A stretch of DNA of 64,000 nucleotides from Atherinomorus stipes (taxonomy: Eukaryota; Chordata; Actinopteri; Atheriniformes; Atherinidae): positions 620,001 through 684,000 of the forward strand of contig JALJCO010007928.1 in assembly GCA_023101725.1 (NCBI GenBank). Reading direction: 5' to 3'. The notes beneath the pieces were generated by a model, which was given only the letters and a program-made list of their open reading frames with translations, made no database searches and was not told where the DNA came from. This document shows positions 11,917-23,100 of this stretch, piece after piece; positions within the stretch are counted from its first letter, which is position 1, and every line of letters begins with the position of its first letter. Position numbers and translations under genes: made by a program.

Positions 11917-11934
11917 AATAAATTGCTGAATAAA
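11917..11934 (+). terminator. Candidate polyadenylation signals of the HECT-like gene
   Basis: Two AATAAA hexamers lie at 11917-11922 and 11929-11934, about 510 bp after the stop codon. They are plausible 3' end signals, but chance matches are possible in AT-rich DNA. Confidence 0.4.
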
Positions 11935-12627
11935 GTTTCTTTGAAAATCTGTGTGAAAGGGCAAAAATGAATAAAAGTACAGTTCACACACAGACACTTC
12001 ATCTTTCAGAAGCTTACAACAGAATATGAGAAATGTAAAAATGTTAGAAAATCTCACATATGTTGATGTGGTGAAAACATGATAGTGCAGGACAACCATA
12101 AGCATCACCTGTCTCAATAAAAATGAAAAGCACGTCAGAATGATGTTGGATCAGATTAGATTCTTTCTAAACTATGTGTTAATCGAATTAACAGGCCAGT
12201 TTTAAGATAAACATTCTTTTGTTTTTTGAATGATCAATTTAATAAAACTCAGAAGCAATAAAAGGAACACAAAGTAGGATTTATTAGACTTTCCACAACA
12301 TAAAGGTTTTCCCCCCTTGTCAAATTTTTACATTTATCTAATGGCAATCTTTTGAAAAAGATTATGCACAATCAGATTTTCATTAAACCAATGGAAACAT
12401 TTTATGAATTAAAGCCGCTACAGAAGATGTTTCGTCATTTCAGAAGGCAGAGACTGTTAGCAAGGTTTTTGAATAATGCGCATGCCCAAGACCAACCTGC
12501 TAGATTCACAGCTCCCCTCCTCCGGCCACAGAATAACGTGTATGAGTCACTCCGTGTTTAGCAGACAGCAGGTACAGATTCTCCATCATGTCACAAACGC
12601 AAGTAAATGGAATGTCTTCGTCTAAAC

Positions 12628-12836
12628 CAGGGTTTCTTAATCCTGGTTCTCAGGGACCCCTGCCCTGCATGTACTCCAGGTTTCCAACTCCACCACACCT
12701 GATTCAGATCAACTCAACTGCTCATCAAGTTCTTTGCAAGCTGCTAACGAACCTTTCATCTGAGTCAGGTGTGTTGAAGGTCCTCTGGGACCACAGCAGG
12801 GCAGTGGTCCCAGAGGACCAGGATTGAGAAACACTG
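12628..12836. mobile_element. Short hAT MITE with 8-bp target duplication
   Basis: The termini CAGGGTTTCTTAATCCTGG and CCAGGATTGAGAAACACTG are inverted repeats. The flanks gtctaaac (12620-12627) and gtctaaat (12837-12844) form an 8-bp target duplication with one mismatch, as expected for hAT. It lies in the intergenic gap between the convergent HECT-like and mucin A genes. Confidence 0.8.
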
Positions 12837-12922
12837 GTCTAAATGTTGCTAGCTGGTAGCAAAATGATGTTAGCGACCTGCTGTAAACGTCAAACGAGTG
12901 CGTGCAGCTTCTGGGACACAAT

Positions 12923-13132
12923 AGGCTTTATGCACAGCTCTACTACTTCCTGAACTTAGTACTGCACCTTTGTTTCCTGTCTTTCATGATTGGATGAACT
13001 GATTAATCCAGCTGTGTCTGATCTCAGCAAATGGTCAGACACACCTGGATTAATCAGCTCATCCAATCTTGAAAGACAGGAAACAAAGGTGCAGTACTAA
13101 ATCCAGGAAGTAATGGAGCTGTGCATAAAGCC
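12923..13132. mobile_element. Palindromic MITE, copy 1
   Basis: Two ~95-bp arms are reverse complements (gctttatgcacagctc ... tgattaatccagctgtgtctga and its mirror tcagacacacctggattaatca ... gagctgtgcataaagc), with a short spacer. A second copy of the same family is at 51189-51384. Confidence 0.85.
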
Positions 13133-14109
13133 CATACTCTCACCAATCAATCACTCTCATTGATCAGTCTCACCTATTACCAGTCAAATTGGCTGTCAAT
13201 CACTCTTACCACAGTAGTAAAAGTGATTGATGAGTCAATAAACAAATGAAAAAGTTAAGAAATGCAGAGATTGGCGGATGTTTTTTCAGCCCCATTACTT
13301 TCACAGCTGATGTATAATAATATTTATATATTTAAAGCTATTAATTAATCATAGCATATGGGGTAGTGAACACAATTTTATTGAATATTGCAAAAATTGT
13401 TAAAAGAAACATATTCTATATTGCCTTAACCTAAATGTACAGTATCTTGGATTTTCCAATCAAAAAACATTTCAGCTCGTTTTATTACAGAGTACGATCC
13501 ACATAACATACTGTATTTAGGCTTCACAGTGGACTGATCAAAGCAAAACATGTCACAAGAAAAAGTTCAATCATAATTGATTTCCTTACTTCAGGTTAGA
13601 AAGGTCAAACACAATAACTCACCTGGGTTATTGTTGCCAGTTTCCTTGTTGATGTAAAATCAAAGGGAAGTGTGTGTGAGAAATGTCTGGTTTACTGGCA
13701 TTCCCGTGATTGTCAGCACTGCCAGTCAGGTATTTACTTCTCCGGTTGCAAAGCTTGGGACTTAAGACCCATGAATCTTTGTGACAGATCAGGTTGCCCA
13801 ATCTGTTATTCCTGCATTGTTCTCTGCACTGGAGCCAAATTCACACTTGGCAACGTTAACCAACACATTATTTTAAGTATTATCTAAAACAACAATGAAA
13901 AGCATCTTAACATAAACTTTTTTATTTGTTCAAAAAATAATCGTGGGGTTACTGGTTGCAGACAGTGGAGAACAATGATGTATTAATCTTTAAATAAGTG
14001 AAAACACACGAGAAACCAAGGTGAATCACTGCCTCATTTCAAGTTACAACAGTACCACCAGCATTTCCGTGTCTGGCTGCACTTCATTTGTTGCTGCTGT
14101 ACACATAAC
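13133..14109 (-). other. 3' flank / probable 3' UTR of mucin A
   Basis: No ORF is supported here. Blocks between about 13430 and 14109 resemble 47560-48871 downstream of mucin B (for example the catgaatctttgtgacagat and caccagcatttccgtg segments), so the 3' flank was duplicated along with the gene. TTTATT at 13921-13926 is an AATAAA on the minus strand, about 185 bp after the stop, and may be the polyadenylation signal. Confidence 0.55.
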
Positions 14110-14190
14110 CTATGGGCCACCCTTAACTCTTCGAATTCTCTTCACAGTAGTGATGTGGGCTGTTCCATTTAGGATCTGGTTTTTGAAATA
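14110..14190 (-). CDS. Mucin A terminal exon
   Basis: Acceptor gcatttag (minus strand), stop TAG at 14112-14110. Its homologous frame reads [20 protein letters not shown] and a few more residues, close to YFRDQILKGTAHTLTVTSIR of mucin B. The exon before it ends one base short, so as given the junction would read this exon in another frame and stop after a few codons. Confidence 0.75.
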   Translation of the reverse strand, partial: YFKNQILNGTAHITTVKRIRRVKGGP

Positions 14191-17100
14191 CTAAATGCAG
14201 AGGAAAGAACAAAAGGTTAGCCTCTTTTCCTTTAAATGCATTTTTATTGATGGCGAGTTGTAGAGAATTCTGCAGAAGCCAAGAGCAGTTGGTTTCCATG
14301 TCATTTTACCACTGCTTACTCTAGATAATGGGAATGATTTATCTTATCTCAAGAAATCAGACCTCATTTTATGCTAAGATTCCAAATGCAGGGTTGCGAG
14401 ATGGTTGAAACCATTTCTAGCTGTTCCATCACAGTACCAATACAAAGAGACAAACATTCAGTCAAGCTCACACTCACTTCTTCTGAGAATTTAGACTGAA
14501 ATCGGCCAATCATGCATGGAGTGTAGGAGGAAGCAGGAAGAGAATATGCAAACTCCCCCCACAGGCTCCCCTCAGACACCCTCTTGTTGTTTATACTACT
14601 GTATATATTGAAACTACACTGCCCGGCCACCCCAAAAAAGTCGGCAACAAAAAAAAAGGTCAAACATTTAACATTTCGTTGGACCGCCTTTAGCTTTGAT
14701 TGCGGCAGCATTCGCTGTATTTCCAGAAGCTTATGCAATGTAACCAGATTTATTTGCATTCTGTTGCATCAATTTTTCACCAAGATCTTGATGATGATTG
14801 TAGAGTCTGACCACAGCACATCCCAAAGATTCTCAATGGGGTTCAGGTCTGGACTCTGTGGGGGCCAATCCATGTGTGAAAATGATGTCTGATGATCCCT
14901 GAACCATCTTTCACAATCTGAGCCCGATAAATTCTGGCACGGTCATCTTGGAATATGGCTGTGCCATCAGGAAAGAAACATCCATTGATGGAATAACCTG
15001 GTCATTCAGTATATTCAGGTATCAGCTGACCTCATTATCTGAGCTCATACTGTTGCTGAACCTGGACCTGAGCAACTGCAGCAACCCCAGATCATCACAC
15101 TGCCCCCACAGGCTCATACAGTAGCACTAGGCATGATGCTGCATCACTTCATCTGCCTTTCCGGCCACATTTCTTCCTTGAAGACGATGGTCCACTATCC
15201 TTCCAGTTTTTCATAATGCGTTGGACTGTTCTGAACCCAGTTTTGGTAGTTTCTGCATCTCCTTAGATGTTTTCACCTCTTGATGCCAATGATTTGACCC
15301 TTCTCAGACAGACTGACATCTTTTCCACGACCACGGATGTGTCTTTCCACATGGTTGTTTAGGAAATGAGAAGCAAGTCATTGCACCAGTTGGGCTTAAA
15401 TAACTTGTTGCAAGCTGAAAGATAATCGCCCATGCAGTATTTATCCAATAGGAGGCTCGTACTTATTTGCTTAGTTAAATCCAGGTGGCGACTTTTTTTT
15501 GGCCAGGCAGTGTATATAAAACCAAAAGTGTGTACATTAATGAACTATATTGGCTTTTATTGACAAAAGTGCTGTACTGGAATACCCCAGTACAAAGGCT
15601 AAAATTGCAACATGTCAGGTAATCATGTTTTACCATTCACTCATTCACAAAATTACATCTATAGTTGGGGTGCATTCACAGCAGATAGTCCGCTAGACTC
15701 TGTCCGATTGGGGACTCGGCTCAGTTGGTGGGTGGGGGTGATCACCCGGACTGAGATCACATTTACTCTGCAAACAAGTCAGAGTCTCGACAACTGAGCT
15801 CCCACTTCTTCCAAGCATGTTTCTTATATTATATTATATTATATTATATTATATTATATTATATTGATGTAGTTTTGTTTTCTTTTTCTCAGTTACGTGG
15901 GTACTTACTAGGCACTGAGTTATTTTCTTCTGATCATATATTAATTAAAACTTTCATGTCGTCGTCGCTACACGTTTAATCAAGAGCTTTTTCTAAAGCC
16001 TACATGTGAGTTTTTTTGGTAGCGTTTACAATGCCAAGAGTTTATGATATACACCATGATATTAACCCTTAAAGTGCTGATGACACGACCATAACTTCAA
16101 GTAACTTTTCCACTACAACAACACACCAAGACAAGATAAGTAGTTCTGTGCAGTTAGAATTTAATCAGACGTGTATTTACGTAAATATCCAATGTTTAGG
16201 AGGCTCGGCTAAAGGCTAATAGCTTTTCAGTTGTGAAACGAGCTGCCATGTTGTGAGGTCAGCAACTGTACAGAGTTGCAGTCCGCCCATTGAGTTACTT
16301 GTATAATCTAAGCCGTGGAAAACATGAAAGATGGCTCCAGAACAGCTAGATTGGAACTGGATTGTGTGCTGGGATCATCAGCCAGTTCAGAAAAGTATGA
16401 TAATGCTGAAGAATTGGGTGAAATCACATTTTACAAGCTAGAGCCGGAGTAGACCTGAAGCCAGCTGCCTATAGCCTGTCTCCCAGCCTCAGGTCCACTG
16501 GTTCAGATAAAAGCCTGCAAGACCACACAGAGGGAACCAGAACTGTACGGAGTGACTCGGAACAACAAAAAACAGACAACAGTCCCACAAAGGAGTTTGA
16601 CATACAGTAGATCCAGGTGTGACAGAAACGAGGCACTCGCCCCCCGCGATAGCTCGCAGCTAACGGCAGCCGCAAGCTAGCAAGGTTAAAAAAAAAAGAA
16701 AAGGTCTTCAAAAATTGAGAAGATAACAACTTACATGATAGTTCCCGTTTATAAGGATTAAGATGAAGGGAAGGATGCAGCTTTGGAAGCAGCTGAAGGA
16801 GATCTGATGACCGGAGACATCCTCATATAACCGAGCCGCAGGTGTCTGCCGATAGCAGGAGCTGCATGACTGATGTGACGAACCAACGATGGATGAAAAA
16901 GAAGATTTCCGAGGAGATGATCGCAGTTTCATTGTGTTAGAAGTCTCAACATGCTGGTTCCTGAACTTTCAGTAAACAGATGCTCTAGACGAGCAGATCC
17001 GGTTGCTGCCTGTTTACCGGTGAGACTCATACTGTAGGTACAACTCCGATCTGCTTTTCCTTATCCTCTTCAAAATAAAATTCTGAATCTGTGGGAAACC

Positions 17101-20100
17101 TAAATAAACTAACGCTGCACATACGAGCTTTTAACCATTAACTTTCAACACAATTTGAAGGCTGAGTCGTTACTGTTTGTCTGTAAAACTAGAAAAGGAA
17201 CTTAAAAACCGCAATGAAGCCACTTCAATGTTAAATAAGCAGTGAAGAAAAGGGCTCTCGCAGACGTCATATCCGGTTTCGGCTCACAGCGCCACAGTCT
17301 GGTCAGAAAAGCAGCGATGTTTTCTAATAACTCATCTATGCAGCTGCGCTTGTTTCTGTTACATAGATCATCATGAAGGATGTTTTGTTCTATAAAACAT
17401 GGCAAAAAATGTCAAAAACGTGTCATCAGCACTTTAATGCCATACCGGAGCAAATACAGTGTGGCAGTTGCAGTCCACTACCTGCATTTGGTTTGCTTCA
17501 CTTGTGCTGAGACCTGCGTTTGTTGGCGGACTGACTTGTTTGGTCCGAATCAGAGTTTGTTTGTGCATTCACAATACCCCAAGCGAAGCTAACTTTCCCA
17601 CCAAAGGACCATGATTCAAATCAAAAAGGCTGGTGTGAATGTGCCCTTACACACCTGGACTTGTAGCCCTTCCCCAACTGACTTGGGTTCTATTTTGATC
17701 AATGAGCTCAGGTGTAACACAGTCCCCACTAACTTTTGAACCCACCTTAATCATCTTGTTGTCCCAATAAAACATTTTCTCAAGATATGAAGAGATGAAT
17801 TTTCCCATTGTCACAAGAAAGTGGTCCCCATAATCTCAAGATAACAAATTAAAAGTATAATAATCTAGCACGCTGCTCTCGGCTTCTGTAAAATTCACAA
17901 GATTTATGCTTTTTGTTACCTTTTGATAAGCTCAGTCAGGGTTTCATTGTTGATTACTCCATAAGATGTTAACTTCATCCGTACGTATGCTAGTTGTGCA
18001 AAACCTGCAACCATGTGAAGGAAATCAAGGAGACAAAAAACATCATAAAATCAGGAAGAGGCATTTATTGCCATATTGTTCTTGCAAATGGAAGTAGTAA
18101 AATTGGGCTAAATTTTCATTTTTTATTTATTACAACCTATCATGATTTCACAGTGAGAAAAAATGTTAATATGGAATCATACCTGTTTCCTCTCTAACCG
18201 TTGTCATGCCTGGGAATAGGGCTCCAGTTGTCATATTTTTTGACATATTATTTAGGTTTGCTGATGTGGATATAAATGCTGTCGAAGATGAGGCTGAATT
18301 TGTCTTGGCTGGAAGCACAGTTGCGGAGGGTGGAACAGAAGTTGGTGGACCAGTAGTTGTACTCGGGGCTGGAGTTGCTGCTGTTGAGCTTGAGTCTGGA
18401 GTTGTTACAACTGTTGATGTTAAGCCTGTATCTGCTGTTGTTGTTGGAGGAAAGGTTTTTGCAGTTCCTGGGATTATAGTTGTTTCAGCTGGAGTTGCTG
18501 TAGAGGCAGCAGTTGATGCTGGTTGTTGGAAAGAAGTTGCTGCATCAGTTGTAGGAGCAGAAGTTTCGACAGATATTGCTGAGTCTGGTTTTGTACTAGT
18601 TATTGTTTCAGAATCAGTTTTTGAAGCTGGAGTTGAAGTTGAAATTGGATTGGTAGTTAAAGTTGGAGTTGAAGCTGTAGTTGGAGTTGGAATTGAAGCT
18701 GGAGTTGGAGTTGAAGCTGGTGTTGGTGTAGAGGTAACAGTTGATGCTGTTTGTTGGACAGGAGTTGCTACATCTGTTGCAAGAGCTGTAATTTCCACAG
18801 GTATTGTTGAGATTGGTTTTGTACTACTTATAGTTGCAGAATCAGTTGTTGAAGCCGGAGTTGGAGATGAAGCTGTAGTTGGAGTTTGAGTTGAAGCTGT
18901 ATTTGGAGGTGAAGTTGAGGCTGGAGTTGGAGTTGAAGGTGAAGCTGGAGTTGAAGTTAAAGGTGTAGTTGGAGGTGATGCTCTACTGGGAGTTGAAGTG
19001 GGTGTTTGAGTTGGAGATGAAGCTGGGGTTGGTGTTGAAACTGGAGTCAGAGTTGAAGCTAGAGTTGCAGTTGAAGCTGGCCTTGGAGTTGAAGCTGGAA
19101 TTGGAGGTGAAGCTGTAGTTGGAGGTGAAGTTGAAGCTGTAGTTGGAGTTGAAGGTGAAGCTGGAGTTTGAGGTGAAGCTGTAGTTGAAGTTGAAGTTTG
19201 AATTTGAGTTGAAGCTGAAGTTGTTGAAGTTAAAGCTGGAGTCCGTGTTGAAGCTGGAGTCTGAGTTGAAGCTGTAGTTGGAATTAAAGCTAGAGTTGGT
19301 ATAGAGGTAGTTGTAGTTGGATCTTGAGTTGAAGTTGGCGTTGTAGATTGAGTTAGAGTAGGAGATGAAGTTGGAGTTGGAGTAGAAGTCTGACCTGGAG
19401 TTGAAGTTGGAGTAGGAGTTGAAGTTGGAGATGAAGGTGAAGTTGGAGTTGAAGTTGGATTTAAAGTTGAAGTTCGAGTAGGAGTTGAAGTTTGTATTGT
19501 AGATGGAGGAGTTGAAGTTGGAGTTGTAGTAGGAGTTGTAGCGGGAGTTAAAGTTTCAGCTGGAGTTGAAGTTTGGGTAGTAGTTGGAGTTGAGGTTTCA
19601 GTTGCAGTTGAAGTTGGAGTTTGATAAGGACTTGAAGTTTTACTTGGAGTGGCAGTTGTAGGTGAAGTTGTAGTTGTATCTAGAGATGAAGTTGGAGAAG
19701 AAGTTGATGGAGCTGAAGATGAAGTTAGAGCAGAAGTTGTAGTTGAAGTTGGATTTGGAGTTGTAGTTGAAGTTCGAGTTGGTGTTTGGGTAGAAGTTGG
19801 AATATGAGTTGAAGTTGAAGTTTGTGTTGTAGATGGAGTTGAGGTTTCAGTTGGATGTGAAGTTGGGGTAAAAGTTGGAGTTGGGGTTGAAGTTGCAGTT
19901 GAAGTTCGAGTTTGATAAAGACTTGAAGCTTTACTTGGAGTGGCAGTTGTAGTTGTAGTTGAAGAGGTAGTTGTATTTAGAGGTGAAGTTGGAGAAGAAG
20001 TTGATGGAGCTGAAGGTGAAGTTGGTGCAGAAGTTACAGTTGAAGTTGTAGTAGGAGTTGAAGTTTCATGTGGAGTTGAAGTTGGGTTAGTAGTTGGAGT

Positions 20101-23100
20101 TGAAGTATCAGTTGGAGTTAAAGCTGGGGTATAAGTTTGAGTTGGAGTCAAAGTTGGAGTTGAAGTTGGAGTTTCATGAGGAGTTGAAGTTTGACTTGGA
20201 GTAGGAGTGTAAGTTAGAGTTGAAGTTGTAGTAGAAGCGGAAGTTTCATTTGGAGTTGAAGTCGGCTTAGTAGTTGGAGTTGAAGTTTCAGTTGGAGTTG
20301 AATTTGGGGTATTAGTTGAAGTTGAAGTTACAGTTAAAGTTTTGGTTGTAGTTGGATTTGAAGTTGGAGTGTGAGTTGGATTTGAAATTGTCGTCGGAGA
20401 TGGAGTTCGAGTAGAACTTGAAGTTGGAGTTGAAGTTTGGTTTGGAGTAGGGGTTGAAGTTGTAGGAGGAGTTGTAGCTGCAGTTGAAGTTTCAGTTGGA
20501 CTTGAAGTTGGGGTGGTAGTTGGAGTTGAAGTTTCAGTTGGAGTTGAAGTTGGGGTTAACGTTTGAGTTGGTGTTAGGGTAGAAGTTAGAGTCAAAGTTG
20601 TAATTGAAGTTGGAGTTTGATTAGGACTTGAAGTTAGACTTGGAGTAGCAGTTGAAGTTGAAGTTGTAGTTGGATTTGGAGATGAAGTTGATATTGTAGA
20701 TTGAGTTGGCGTAGGTATTGAAGTTTGAGTAAGAGTTGAAGTTGGAACAGGAGTTGAGGTTGGAGATGAAGTTGGAGTTTGAGTTGAAGTTGGATTTGGA
20801 GTTGAAGTTGGAGTTGAAGTTTGTGTTGTAGATGTAGTAGGAGTTGAAGTTGGATTTGAAGTTGTAGTAGAAGTTGAAATTTCAGTTGGAGTTGAAGTTA
20901 AGGTATTAGTTTGAGTTGGTGTTGGAGTAGAAGTTGGAGTAAAAGTTGTAATTGAAGTTGGACTTGGTGTAGGAGATGAAGTTGCAGTGGTAATTGTAGA
21001 TGAAGTTAGAGTTTGATTATGACTTGAAGTTGGACTTGGAGTAGCAGTTGAAGTTGGAGTTGTAATCAAAGTTGGATTGGTAGTTGAAGTTACAGTTGAA
21101 GTTGTAGTTGGATTGGGAGTTGAAGTTGGCGTTGTAGATTGAGTTGGAGTAGGAGTTGAATTTGGAGAAGGAGTTGAAGTTGGAGTTAAAATTGGATTTG
21201 GGGTTAAAGTTTGAGTAGGAGTTGAAGTTTCAGTTGAAGTTGGAGTTGTAGCTGGAGTTGGAGTAGGAGTTTCAGCTGGAGTTGAAGTTTCAGTTGGAGT
21301 TGGGGTAGAAGTTGGAGCTGAAGTTTCAGTTGGAGTTGTAGATGAAGTTGGAGTTGTAGATGAAGTTGGAGTTGCAGTTGTACTTAGAGTTGAAGTTGGA
21401 CTAGGAGCTGAAGCTCGAGTTGCAGTTGGAGTTGAAGTTTGAATTGGACTAGGAGTTGATGTTGGAGTTGAAGTTTGAGTTGGAGAAAGAGTTGAAGTTG
21501 TAGTAGAAGTTGTAGCAGGAGTCAAAGTTTCAGTTGGAGTTGTAGATGAAGTTGGAGTTAGAGTTGAAGTTGGACTAGGAGTTGTAGCTGGAGTTGTAGT
21601 AGGAGTTGTAGCTGGAATTGAAGTTGGAAATGTAGATGAAGATGTAGTTGTAGTTAGAGTTGAAGTAGGACTAGAAGTTGTAGCTGGAATTGAAGTTGGA
21701 GTTGTAAATGAAGTTGGAGTTGTAGTTAGAGTTGAAGTTGGACTAGGAGTTGTAGCTGGAGTTATAGTAGGAGTTGTAGCTGGAATTGAAGTTAGAGTTG
21801 TAGATGAAGTTGTAGTTGTAGTTAGAGTTGAAGTTGGAGTAGGAGTTGTAGCTGGAGTTGAAGTTTGAGTTGGAGTTGAAGCCTGGGTAGTAGTTGGATT
21901 TGAAGTTTCTGTAGGAGCTGTAGATGAAGTTTGAGTTGGAGTCGTAGTTAGAGTTGAAGTTGGACTAGGAGTTGTAGCTGGAGTTGAAGTTGCAGTTGAA
22001 GTTTGACTTGGAGTAGAAGTTGTAGTTGTAACTGTAGTTCGATTTGGAGTTGGCATTTTAGATTGAGTAAGAGTAGGAGTTAAAGTTGGAGTTAGAATAG
22101 AAATCTGAGTTGAAGTTGGAGCAGGAGTTGAAGATGAATTTGTAGTTGGATTTGGAGTTGAAGTTCTAGTAGGAGTTAAAATTGCAGTAGTAGTTGAAGT
22201 TTTAGTTAGAATTGAAGTTGGGGTAGAAGCTTGAGTTGGTGTTGGGGTAGAAGTTGTAATTGAAGTTGGAGTTTGAATAGGACTTGAAGCTGGACTTTGA
22301 CTAGGACTTGAAGTTGGACTTGTAGTTATAGTTGAAGGAGTAGGAGTTGTACCTGGAGTTGGAGTTTCAGTTGGAGTTAAACTCTGGGTAGAAGTTGAAG
22401 TTTCAGTTGAAGTTGTAGATGAAGTTGTAGTTTGAGTTGGAGTTGTAGTTGGAGTTGAAGTTGAACTAGGAGTTGTAACTGGAGTTGAAGTTTGACTTGG
22501 AGTAGGAGTTGAAGTTGGAGTGCTAGTTGTAGTTGAAGTTGGAGCAGGAGTTGATATTACAATTGAAGTTGCAGTTGTAGTTGTAGTTGGAGCAGGAGTT
22601 GGCATTGTAGATTGAGTAGGAGTAGGAGTTGAAGTTGGTGTTAAACTTGTAGATAAAGTTGGAGTTGTAGTTATAGTTGAAGGACCAGAAGATCTAGCTG
22701 GAGTTGAAGTTTCAGTTATAATTGAAGATGAAGTTGTAGTTTGAGTTGGAGTTAGAGTTGAAGTTGGACGAGGAGTTGTTACTGGAGTTGAAGTTGGAGT
22801 TGAAGTTTGACTTGGAGTAGGAGTTGAAGTTGGAGTTGTAGATGAAGTTGGACCTGTACTTATAATTGAAGGAGTTGTAGCTTGAGTTGAAGTTTCAGTT
22901 GGAGTTGAACTTAGAGTAGTAGTTGGAGTTGAAGTGTCAGTTGAAATTGAAGATGAAGTTGTAGTTTGAGTTGGAGTTGGAGTTTGAGTTGAAGTTGGAC
23001 TAGGAATTGTAACTTTAGTTGAAGTTGGAGTGCTAGTTGTAGTTGAAGTTGGTGTGGGAGTTGAAGTTGGAGCAGGAGTTAAAGTTGGAGAAGAAGTTGG

